Assembly (NCBI GenBank): GCA_002299675.1
Contig: DBOW01000085.1
Coordinates: 2,579-12,105, forward strand
Source of the DNA: Solobacterium sp. UBA636
Lineage (GTDB): Bacteria; Bacillota_I; Bacilli_A; Erysipelotrichales; Erysipelotrichaceae
Direction of reading: 5' to 3'
DNA length: 9,527 nucleotides
Of this stretch, positions 1 through 5,262 are shown one piece after another. The notes below the pieces were generated by a model. That model saw nothing but the letters and a program-made list of their open reading frames with translations, was not told where the DNA came from and searched no databases. The translations under genes and the position numbers were made by a program. Positions within the stretch are counted from its first letter, which is position 1. Every line of letters begins with the position of its first letter.

Positions 1-859
1 CTTCTTCAGCAGGCTCGAAAACTTCTTCCTGGTTTTCTGCAGCTTCTTCTGAAGTAAATTCAGCTTCCTGAACATCTTCTGCAGTTGCGTCGCTTTCCTC
101 TTCGACTGTCACATCGCTGTTTTCAGCTGTTTCTTGTGAAACTGTAACTTCCTCTTGAGGAGCTTCATAAACAATTTCGTTTTCTTCTTTAACTGGCTCT
201 GCAGGAGCTTCGTATTCTATTTCATCCTCAACAGCTTTAACTGGCTCTACTGAGGAAAAAATATCATCCTGTGTTTCCTCTTTCTTTTCTTCAACTTTAT
301 TAAAAATCGCAAAAATATCATCAAGATCAGCAGTATGTTCCTCTTGTGTTTCAACATCATCTTTCGCAAGATCCAGGCTGATTGTATTTAAAAACACATC
401 GAGGTCATCTTCCTTTTCCTCTTTTTCTTCTTCCTTTATAGTTGAGGAAAAAATAGCTTCATCATTAACAATTTCCTCCAGCTTTTCCTCAATCTTCTCT
501 TCAGCAGGCTTAATATCTCTTATTGATTTCTCCACACCAGAAACCATCTCTTCAATCATCTCTTCGACGCTTCTGATTTTTTCTTCCTCGCTGACTGTTT
601 CTTCCTTTACAGGCTCCTCAATATTTAAAGGCTCTAAAGAAGGCATGGAAATCTCGATATCACCGATTTCCTCTTTAACCGGTTCAGCTTTAAGCTCTTC
701 TTTTACTTCCTCAACAGGTGTATGTAAAACATTATTCTCAATAGTTTTAAGCCTTTCAGCATATTTAGAAAGCTCATCAGTAGCCACTGACTGTTCTCTG
801 TCCTGATTTATTTTTCCTCTTAATTCTGCATATTTCTGTGTTCTTGTTAATCTTGCCAT
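1..859 (-). CDS. Acidic, probably disordered protein of unknown function (3' end beyond window)
   Basis: This reading frame is open without a stop from the ATG at 857-859 to the left edge, giving 286 visible codons, so the C-terminus is missing. I do not recognise the family. The first ~45 residues (MARLTRTQKYAELRGKINQ...) are charged and look like a short ordered helical segment. The rest is dominated by Glu (74 of 286 residues, plus 20 Asp) with no Cys or Trp, as expected for an intrinsically disordered cytoplasmic protein. The tail carries four EPVK motifs (near residues 59, 82, 205 and 221), a repeated YEAP, and small hydrophobic islands set in acid (EAIFSS near 134, DDLDVF near 151, DDIFAIF near 180, DDIFSS near 198). 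A plausible ribosome binding site (TAGGTAAG) and a consensus -10 lie just upstream. No signal peptide or membrane segment is visible. A scaffold or partner-binding role is only a guess. Confidence 0.8.
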   Translation of the reverse strand, partial: MARLTRTQKYAELRGKINQDREQSVATDELSKYAERLKTIENNVLHTPVEEVKEELKAEPVKEEIGDIEISMPSLEPLNIEEPVKEETVSEEEKIRSVEEMIEEMVSGVEKSIRDIKPAEEKIEEKLEEIVNDEAIFSSTIKEEEKEEKEDDLDVFLNTISLDLAKDDVETQEEHTADLDDIFAIFNKVEEKKEETQDDIFSSVEPVKAVEDEIEYEAPAEPVKEENEIVYEAPQEEVTVSQETAENSDVTVEEESDATAEDVQEAEFTSEEAAENQEEVFEPAEE

Positions 860-887
860 ATTCTTACCTACATTTTTTCGCTTCTAT

Positions 888-896
888 ATTATAGCA
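888..896 (-). promoter_or_regulatory. Extended -10 promoter for the acidic-protein gene
   Basis: The minus strand reads TGC TATAAT: a consensus -10 at 893-888 preceded by the TGn extended -10 element at 896-894. The predicted start of transcription near 881 would give a leader of about 22 nt carrying a weak ribosome binding site. No good -35 lies 16-18 nt upstream, which fits an extended -10 promoter. A second TATAAT at 901-896 overlaps it by one base. It indicates that the acidic protein has its own promoter and is not only a read-through product of the upstream tautomerase gene. Confidence 0.55.
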
Positions 897-923
897 TTAT
901 AAAAGTCAAAGATGAAAACTTTG

Positions 924-948
924 AAAAATTACTGGACTTATACCAGCA
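924..948 (-). terminator. Weak candidate rho-independent terminator after the MIF-like gene
   Basis: The minus strand can form a 6-bp stem TGCTGG/CCAGTA (one G-U wobble) around a 7-nt loop, followed by A and five T. It lies about 45 nt after the tautomerase stop codon and before the promoter of the next gene, which is where a terminator would be expected. The stem is short, so the call is tentative. Confidence 0.4.
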
Positions 949-993
949 TTTTTCTCATATAATTAAAAGAATAATCACCAAAATAATCAGTAA

Positions 994-1335
994 TTAAAAA
1001 TTCTCTCCGGCATAGCCCCAGTAATCTGTAAACTGATAACGGACATAGATGCGCTCCTTTTCAATATCCAGTTCACTGCATAATAAATCAGTAAGCCTTA
1101 AAGTAAAACTGTCTAAAGACTTATCATCACATTTTCCATAAAGATCTACAAGCGCAATTAAACAGGGCTCACCGCTTCCGCCAAAGCACATTCTCTGATT
1201 ATCCGCAACATTGATCATTAACCATTTTTCACTCTTGCCGGGCAGTGTTTCAATGTCTTTTCCAAGCACTTTTTCAATTAAAGATACTGATTTATCTGAT
1301 ACATCGATATTTGTCTTAATCTCAATATATGGCAT
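994..1335 (-). CDS. MIF-like tautomerase (phenylpyruvate tautomerase family)
   Basis: This is a 113-residue protein of macrophage migration inhibitory factor length. Known members are trimers that tautomerise phenylpyruvate-type enols using the N-terminal proline exposed when Met1 is removed. That proline is present (MP at the start), as are the substrate-side lysine (Lys34, in PGKSEKW) and the family signature FGGSGEPC at 51-58. The vertebrate thiol motif CALC is reduced to CLIA (58-61), so the second cysteine is lost. The C-terminal tail keeps an aromatic WGYAGENF. A strong AGGAG lies 4 nt before the ATG. The gene follows trxA by 33 nt and is probably co-transcribed with it through a weak terminator-like hairpin. 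Family assignment is secure. The physiological substrate in this bacterium is unknown. Confidence 0.85.
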   Translation of the reverse strand: MPYIEIKTNIDVSDKSVSLIEKVLGKDIETLPGKSEKWLMINVADNQRMCFGGSGEPCLIALVDLYGKCDDKSLDSFTLRLTDLLCSELDIEKERIYVRYQFTDYWGYAGENF

Positions 1336-1341
1336 AAAACT

Positions 1342-1370
1342 CCTTTTTAAAAAGGCGTATAAAACGCCTT
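1342..1370 (-). terminator. Attenuator-like hairpin at the trxA/tautomerase junction
   Basis: Starting within the trxA stop codon, the minus strand forms a 7-bp stem AAGGCGT/ACGCCTT (1370-1364 with 1358-1352) around a 5-nt loop. Its 3' arm runs into five T (1353-1349), a small intrinsic terminator. Directly overlapping is the perfect palindrome CCTTTTTAAAAAGG (1355-1342), which can instead pair with the AAAGG part of the tautomerase ribosome binding site. The two hairpins share bases and cannot coexist. A partial terminator that lowers downstream expression is the simplest reading. Confidence 0.55.
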
Positions 1371-1674
1371 ACTTATTCTTATTAACCCAGGCCAGTACTT
1401 CCTCTTCAGGCATGAAACCTACACTCTTAGCCTTCAGGGCACCGTCCTTAAACATAAATACCGATGGAATTGACATAATGCCATATTTTGCAGCTACATC
1501 TTCGCTTTCATCGACATTTACTTTATAAAACTTTACATCGCTGATCTTTTCAGCAACGCTCTCCATCACTGGACCCAGCATCTTGCATGGACCACACCAG
1601 TCGGCATAGAAGTCTACTACTACAGTGCCGCTTTTTATTGCATCATTGAATTCATTTGAATTTAATACTTTCAT
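1369..1674 (-). CDS. trxA: Thioredoxin
   Basis: This 101-residue protein is a complete single-domain thioredoxin. It is a cytoplasmic disulfide reductase that is normally recharged by thioredoxin reductase and serves ribonucleotide reductase, peroxiredoxins and other partners. The catalytic WCGPC is at residues 26-30 after the usual VVVDFYADWC strand, and the cis-proline is Pro70 in SIPS. The KDG turn and C-terminal helix are intact, and length is normal. There is no signal peptide. The start is fixed by GGAGGA about 9 nt upstream and a good promoter. It is the first gene of a likely trxA-tautomerase unit and is divergent from mnmL across 72 nt. Confidence 0.96.
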   Translation of the reverse strand: MKVLNSNEFNDAIKSGTVVVDFYADWCGPCKMLGPVMESVAEKISDVKFYKVNVDESEDVAAKYGIMSIPSVFMFKDGALKAKSVGFMPEEEVLAWVNKNK

Positions 1675-1694
1675 TTTCTTCTTCCTCCACCTTT

Positions 1695-1723
1695 AATATA
1701 AACTTATTAAAGAATTTTTACAA
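1695..1723 (-). promoter_or_regulatory. Sigma-A type promoter of trxA
   Basis: On the minus strand, TTGTAA (1723-1718) and TATATT (1700-1695) are separated by exactly 17 nt, a good vegetative promoter. The leader of roughly 15-20 nt carries GGTGGAGGAAG before the trxA ATG. Its -35 box lies close behind the divergent mnmL -10, so the two promoters overlap and may compete. Confidence 0.65.
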
Positions 1724-1734
1724 ATGTTTTGATT

Positions 1735-1740
1735 TATAAT
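1735..1740 (+). promoter_or_regulatory. -10 element of mnmL, implying a leaderless transcript
   Basis: A perfect TATAAT ends exactly 6 nt before the mnmL ATG at 1747, so the expected +1 is the A of the start codon itself. No Shine-Dalgarno lies upstream of the ATG. The in-frame TAA at 1741-1743 prevents an upstream AUG extension. There is no convincing -35 at 16-18 nt spacing. Confidence 0.5.
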
Positions 1741-1746
1741 TAACTG

Positions 1747-2682
1747 ATGAATAACTTTAAATACACCCTCGACAACAAAAGATATCACACCTTCAACTAT
1801 TACCTCAAAACCACCTATGGCTGCAAAGTTTCAAAAGTAATAATTGATGGCCATTTCAGCTGTCCAAACCGTGATGGGAAAAAAGGCTATGGCGGCTGTA
1901 TCTTCTGCAGTTCCACAGGTTCTGGCGACTCTAATTCATCAAGATGCGATGACATACTTAAACAGTATAATGCCAATAAAAAAGTAATGGACAGAAAATG
2001 GAATAACGGGAAATATATCCCCTACTTCCAGTCCTTTTCCAATACCTATGGACCATTAACCAAAATCAAAAATATGATCAATCCATTCCTGACAATGGAT
2101 GAAGTCTGTGAAATATCTATTGCGACAAGATGTGACTGCCTTGAAGATGATGTAATAGAATATCTAAACAGCATCACCCACATTAAACCCATCTGGATTG
2201 AACTTGGTTTACAGTCTTACAGCGATATTACCGGTAAATTCATCAATAAAGGCTACACTTTCTCTGAATTTCAAGAAGCTTTAAATAAACTTGAAAAAAC
2301 AAATATCAAAGTATGTGTCCATATTATAAATGGCCTGCCACAAGAAACATTTGAAGACAATATAAATACCATCAAAGCCATAAACCATCTGCCCTTTGAT
2401 GCCATTAAGATACATATGCTCCATATCATAAAGAACACAAAACTTGCTGATATTTACCACAATAATCCCTTTAAAATACTCACAAGAGATGAATATATCG
2501 ACACAGTAATCGAACAGCTAAGACTGCTCAAACCCGAAATTATTATCGAAAGACTAACTGGCGACCCAGTCAAAGAAGATTTGATAGAACCTGAATGGAT
2601 ATTAAACAAAACAGTCATATTAAATGAAATAGACAAAAAAATGGCAAAACTAAATATATATCAGGGAGATAAGTATGAATAA
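1747..2682 (+). CDS. mnmL: Radical SAM protein MnmL (YtqA/TIGR01212 family), tRNA wobble-uridine modification
   Basis: This 311-residue protein matches the YtqA/YhcC-type radical SAM family in length and motifs. The conserved N-terminal KRYHTFNYYLK (11-21) is followed by the iron-sulfur cysteines C39, C51 and C54 (C-x11-C-x2-C) in SCPNRDG...GGCIFCSSTGSGD. LGLQS and the HIINGLPQET strand near residue 192 are also present. From knowledge of the family, the Bacillus homologue acts in the Gram-positive route from cmnm5(s2)U to nm5(s2)U at tRNA position 34, ahead of the methyltransferase MnmM. The mnmM start lies inside the last codons here (8-nt overlap), which supports that role. The start is the first Met before KRYHTF and has no ribosome binding site but a -10 box 6 nt upstream. 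The family call is firm; the exact reaction is inferred from homologues. Confidence 0.87.
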   Translation: MNNFKYTLDNKRYHTFNYYLKTTYGCKVSKVIIDGHFSCPNRDGKKGYGGCIFCSSTGSGDSNSSRCDDILKQYNANKKVMDRKWNNGKYIPYFQSFSNTYGPLTKIKNMINPFLTMDEVCEISIATRCDCLEDDVIEYLNSITHIKPIWIELGLQSYSDITGKFINKGYTFSEFQEALNKLEKTNIKVCVHIINGLPQETFEDNINTIKAINHLPFDAIKIHMLHIIKNTKLADIYHNNPFKILTRDEYIDTVIEQLRLLKPEIIIERLTGDPVKEDLIEPEWILNKTVILNEIDKKMAKLNIYQGDKYE

Positions 2683-3202
2683 CTCCACCTTTATCCATAA
2701 ATACTTCCGATCGCTGATTAATTCAGAAGACACTACAGTAGATATGACCATGGGAAATGGCAATGATACCTTTTATCTGTCAAAACTTTCCAGAAAAGTA
2801 TATGCCTTTGATATTCAGGAAGAAGCATTGATAAACACCAGGAAAAGATGCCAAGACTTAAATAATATTGTCTACATCAAAGATAACCACCTTAATTTTG
2901 ACAAATATATTAAAGAAGAAGTTAAACTCTTTGTGTTTAATTTAGGCTATCTTCCTGGCTGCAGTACAGAAATCATCACAGAATCAGACAATACTCTTAA
3001 AACCTTTATCAAAGCCTATGAATATCTTCAGGATGGCTACATCGCCATTACTTTCTATAGAGGACATAAAGGCGGAAATGATGAATATATAAAAATTGAT
3101 GACTATATTAAAAAACACGGTATCTCCATTCAGGAAAAATACCGTGAATTTAAACATGCCAACGAACCCCTGAGCTACATCATCAGAAAACATATTTCCT
3201 GA
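2675..3202 (+). CDS. mnmM: Class I SAM-dependent methyltransferase MnmM (YtqB family)
   Basis: This 175-residue Rossmann-fold methyltransferase is somewhat shorter than typical YtqB proteins. Motif I is VDMTMGNGNDTFYL (22-35), the acidic end of strand 2 is AFDIQ (44-48), and the family-specific NLGYLPG is at 89-95. The later YRGHKGG (128-134) corresponds to the YtqB YHGHxGG segment. Homologues were formerly labelled rRNA methyltransferases. More recent work assigns them to methylation of nm5(s2)U to mnm5(s2)U at tRNA position 34, working after MnmL. Translation is probably coupled to mnmL: the ATG overlaps its end by 8 nt and AGGGAG lies about 8 nt upstream. The last 20 nt are also coding on the other strand for the C-S lyase, so the two genes converge without a gap. 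After NLGYLPG the usual GGDK-like residues read CSTE, a local divergence. Confidence 0.87.
   Translation: MNNSTFIHKYFRSLINSEDTTVDMTMGNGNDTFYLSKLSRKVYAFDIQEEALINTRKRCQDLNNIVYIKDNHLNFDKYIKEEVKLFVFNLGYLPGCSTEIITESDNTLKTFIKAYEYLQDGYIAITFYRGHKGGNDEYIKIDDYIKKHGISIQEKYREFKHANEPLSYIIRKHIS
3110..3146 (-). terminator. Rho-independent terminator of the C-S lyase gene, inside mnmM
   Basis: On the minus strand a perfect 8-bp stem, CACGGTAT (3146-3139) with ATACCGTG (3123-3116), encloses a 15-nt loop that can add an inner TCC/GGA pairing. Six T (3115-3110) follow immediately. It begins 37 nt after the malY stop codon. On the plus strand the same hairpin has no T tract, so it should act only on minus-strand transcripts. 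The whole element lies in mnmM coding sequence. Confidence 0.8.
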
Positions 3203-4382
3203 GTCTTTCAAAAGCCTCTACAACTCTCGAATATGGAAGTGCCAGGTTCATACGTATAGTATAGTCCATCATAAAAGGCTCACCATTTTGCCAGATTACA
3301 CCCACTTCAAGACCCTTTTTAAGCAGATCCAGTAAGCTGATGTCGTGTTTTAAACAATAATCTTTTACATCCAGATACAGCATATAAGTACCATCCGGCC
3401 TAGCCAGTTTTACACCATCAAAATTATTCATTATAAAGTTATAGCTGTAGTCAATGTTCTTGTACAGAACTTCCTTTAATTCATTAAGCCACTTCCTGCC
3501 CTCTGAAGAAAAAGCTCCAGTTAAGGCATGCATCGATAAAACATTACAGCTATTGTAGTGCGTTGATTTAGAAACCCTGTCCAGTTTTTCCCTTATCTTC
3601 TCATTAAACACAACATGATAAGAACCGATTAAACCAGCCAGATTGAAAGTCTTGCTGGGAGCGTAAAGAGATACTGTGCGCATCTTTGCATCCTCAGATA
3701 CCGACTGTGCTGGAATATGCTTATAACCTGGCCTGATGATATCCGCCCATATTTCATCAGAAATAACTTTTACATCATATTTCTTATAAAGATTCATCAC
3801 ATCAAGTATCTCTTCATAAGTAAATACCCTGCCACTTGGATTATGTGGATTATTGAATATCGCTACTTTAATATTTTCTTCCACTATTCTTTTTTCAAGA
3901 CCATTAAGATCTATGCGCCAGATACCTTTTTCATCCTTATACATTGGATCATAGACTGGTGTATATTCATTATCTTCCAGTACATGGGTAAAACCAATGT
4001 AGCAGGGACTTTGAACAAGCACCTTTTCATGGGGTTCACAGAATACCTTAAGTGCTGAAGAAAGTCCACCCAGAACTCCATTTTCATAACCTACAGATTC
4101 CCTGACAATTTCTTCATCATACATATCTTTATGCCAGTTAATAATCGCATTATAGTAATCATCACTCAGATCAAAGTAACCATAGGTTGGATATTTTATG
4201 CGTTCATTTAAGGCTTCGGTGATAGCTGGTGCCGTATTAAAATTCATATCTGCCACCCACATTGGAATAATATCAAAACCCTCTTTAAGCTTTGCCCCTC
4301 TGGCAAAATGCTCTATATCATTTTTGGGTATATCAAGCGCAATGGAATCTTTTCTTTCAATAACTGTTTCAAAATCAAACAT
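3183..4382 (-). CDS. PLP-dependent C-S lyase / aminotransferase, MalY/PatB family
   Basis: This 399-residue fold-type I PLP enzyme is full length for MalY/PatB. Family members cleave cystathionine or cysteine conjugates to thiol, pyruvate and ammonia; E. coli MalY also represses maltose genes. Visible motifs in order are PMWVADMNF (40-48), YPTYGY (64-69), NNPHNPSGR (177-185), SDEIWAD (208-214) with the cofactor aspartate, SKTFNLAGL with the PLP lysine Lys244, and the substrate-carboxylate arginine in RMNLALP near the C-terminus. It is cytoplasmic with no signal. The start is supported by AAGAGG about 7 nt before the ATG. It is a single-gene unit, divergent from the phosphoesterase gene and convergent with mnmM, with its terminator inside mnmM. 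Beta-cystathionase or cysteine desulfhydrase activity is likely but the substrate cannot be read from sequence. Confidence 0.9.
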   Translation of the reverse strand: MFDFETVIERKDSIALDIPKNDIEHFARGAKLKEGFDIIPMWVADMNFNTAPAITEALNERIKYPTYGYFDLSDDYYNAIINWHKDMYDEEIVRESVGYENGVLGGLSSALKVFCEPHEKVLVQSPCYIGFTHVLEDNEYTPVYDPMYKDEKGIWRIDLNGLEKRIVEENIKVAIFNNPHNPSGRVFTYEEILDVMNLYKKYDVKVISDEIWADIIRPGYKHIPAQSVSEDAKMRTVSLYAPSKTFNLAGLIGSYHVVFNEKIREKLDRVSKSTHYNSCNVLSMHALTGAFSSEGRKWLNELKEVLYKNIDYSYNFIMNNFDGVKLARPDGTYMLYLDVKDYCLKHDISLLDLLKKGLEVGVIWQNGEPFMMDYTIRMNLALPYSRVVEAFERLRKYVF

Positions 4383-4403
4383 CTTTATACCTCTTCTTTA
4401 GAC

Positions 4404-4420
4404 ACTATACAACAATTATA
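4404..4420 (-). promoter_or_regulatory. Candidate -10 elements for the MalY/PatB gene
   Basis: Two possible -10 boxes lie on the minus strand in the divergent gap: TATAGT (4409-4404) and TATAAT (4420-4415). Neither has a clear -35 at normal spacing, so I cannot choose. Both leave room for a leader of roughly 15-27 nt containing the AAGAGG ribosome binding site. Confidence 0.35.
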
Positions 4421-4443
4421 TTAAAAACTTCCTTCTTCTGTTG

Positions 4444-4452
4444 TGCTAGAAT
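4444..4452 (+). promoter_or_regulatory. Extended -10 of the phosphoesterase-like gene, implying a leaderless transcript
   Basis: The sequence TGC TAGAAT is an extended -10 promoter whose hexamer (4447-4452) ends exactly 6 nt before the ATG at 4459, so predicted +1 is the start codon. No Shine-Dalgarno is present. The hexamer itself contains an in-frame TAG (4447-4449), which blocks an upstream start. The geometry is the same as for mnmL. Confidence 0.55.
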
Positions 4453-4458
4453 AGTTTT

Positions 4459-5262
4459 ATGAATATAAAAAAACTGATACTCGCTATTATCTGCACAATA
4501 CTATGCACTGCGCTTTGTATATATAACGCATATTATATAAACCCAAAACAGCTTAAAGTAAGAACCGAAACTATCATTTCCAGCAAAATAGATCCATCCC
4601 TTGATGGAACCTTGATTGTTTATTTTTCCGATCTGTACTATGAAGATGAAAACAGACTGAAACTGCTCAGCGATCTTATCAATAATGCTGATCCTGATGT
4701 AGTAGTATTTGGTGGTGATCTTCTGAAACAGAACGATTCGGATACAGTTATTAAATATCTGAAATCAATAAACAGCCATTATGGCAAATATGCCGTATAT
4801 GGAGAAAATGACTATAAAAACATCGATACAGTGAACAGAATATATAAAGAAAGCGATTTTGAGGTTCTCTGCAACAGAGGAATCAGAATCTTTAACGAAA
4901 ATGGAGCCTATTTCAATCTGGTGGGTTTAGATTCCCTGAGCAACAATCAGAATTATGCTGCAGCTTTTGACGGTATTTCCAATATATACTACACATTTGT
5001 CATAGCTCATGAGCCAGACAGTTTTGATAAGATCAGCTACAGCTTTGATTATATGCTCAGTGGACATTCCCTGGGTGGAGAAGTATATATTCCTTTAATC
5101 AATGTCTTTAACCGTCCATTTGGTGCCATTAATTATTATCATGGCAAATCCGGAAACTCAAATAAAATGCTGGATATTACCAACGGTGTTGGATTAAAAG
5201 AAAAAAGCGCCCGCTTTATGGCAGACGCTGAGATAGTCTTCTATCAGTTAAGATCGCATTAA
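4459..5262 (+). CDS. Membrane-anchored metallophosphoesterase-fold protein with degraded active site
   Basis: This 267-residue protein begins with a positively charged end and one hydrophobic helix (about 6-26), probably an uncleaved anchor that places the domain outside the cytoplasm. The rest follows the YkuE/YaeI-like calcineurin fold motif by motif, but with substitutions. DLH reads SDLY (57-60), GD is intact in GGDLL (85-89), GNHD reads GEND (115-118), the AHEPD motif is intact (183-187), and GHTHGGQ reads GHSLGGE (202-208). Asp58, Asp87, His184 and His203 remain. The two histidines that complete metal site 1 and the catalytic histidine of GNHD are gone, and the GNHD asparagine is Glu116. 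Ordinary phosphodiesterase chemistry is therefore doubtful. No frameshift or internal stop is seen, so it is not an obvious pseudogene. Fold call is firm; function is unknown. Confidence 0.8.
   Translation: MNIKKLILAIICTILCTALCIYNAYYINPKQLKVRTETIISSKIDPSLDGTLIVYFSDLYYEDENRLKLLSDLINNADPDVVVFGGDLLKQNDSDTVIKYLKSINSHYGKYAVYGENDYKNIDTVNRIYKESDFEVLCNRGIRIFNENGAYFNLVGLDSLSNNQNYAAAFDGISNIYYTFVIAHEPDSFDKISYSFDYMLSGHSLGGEVYIPLINVFNRPFGAINYYHGKSGNSNKMLDITNGVGLKEKSARFMADAEIVFYQLRSH
5196..5217 (-). terminator. Terminator of the ezrA-pepP operon, inside the phosphoesterase-like gene
   Basis: The minus strand has AAAGC (5217-5213), a 4-nt GGGC loop, GCTTT, then a run of T interrupted by one C (5206-5196). 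It lies 31 nt after the pepP stop codon, where the last gene of the operon needs a terminator. The 5-bp stem is short but GC-centred and the T tract is long. It is antisense to codons near the end of the convergent gene. Confidence 0.6.

Noticed and set aside
1..856. Dense GAA/GAG-rich repeats that look like tandem DNA repeats
   Set aside because: They are explained by Glu codons in an open frame. Spacing is irregular and no fixed repeat unit or spacer pattern exists, so not a CRISPR or satellite.
896..901. Second TATAAT upstream of the acidic-protein gene as a separate promoter
   Set aside because: It overlaps the better extended -10 by one base and lacks both a TGn element and a properly spaced -35.
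1211..1528. Plus-strand open frame across the tautomerase and trxA
   Set aside because: It is antisense to two well-recognised genes, has no ribosome binding site and no family-like motifs.
1717..1722. TTTACA as a -35 for mnmL
   Set aside because: It is only 12 nt from the TATAAT, too close for a sigma-A promoter. The same bases serve better as the reverse-strand trxA -35.
3203..3420. Plus-strand terminator for mnmM
   Set aside because: I looked for a hairpin followed by a T run. Only a 3-bp GGC/GCC pairing near 3397 was seen, too weak to call.
3717..4058. Plus-strand open frame inside the MalY/PatB gene
   Set aside because: It is the antisense of a conserved PLP-enzyme coding sequence; its Trp/Ile-rich translation is typical of a shadow frame.
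4486..4518. Lipoprotein signal in the phosphoesterase-like protein
   Set aside because: None of the three cysteines is preceded by a small residue as a lipobox requires (IIC, ILC, ALC). A plain membrane anchor fits better.
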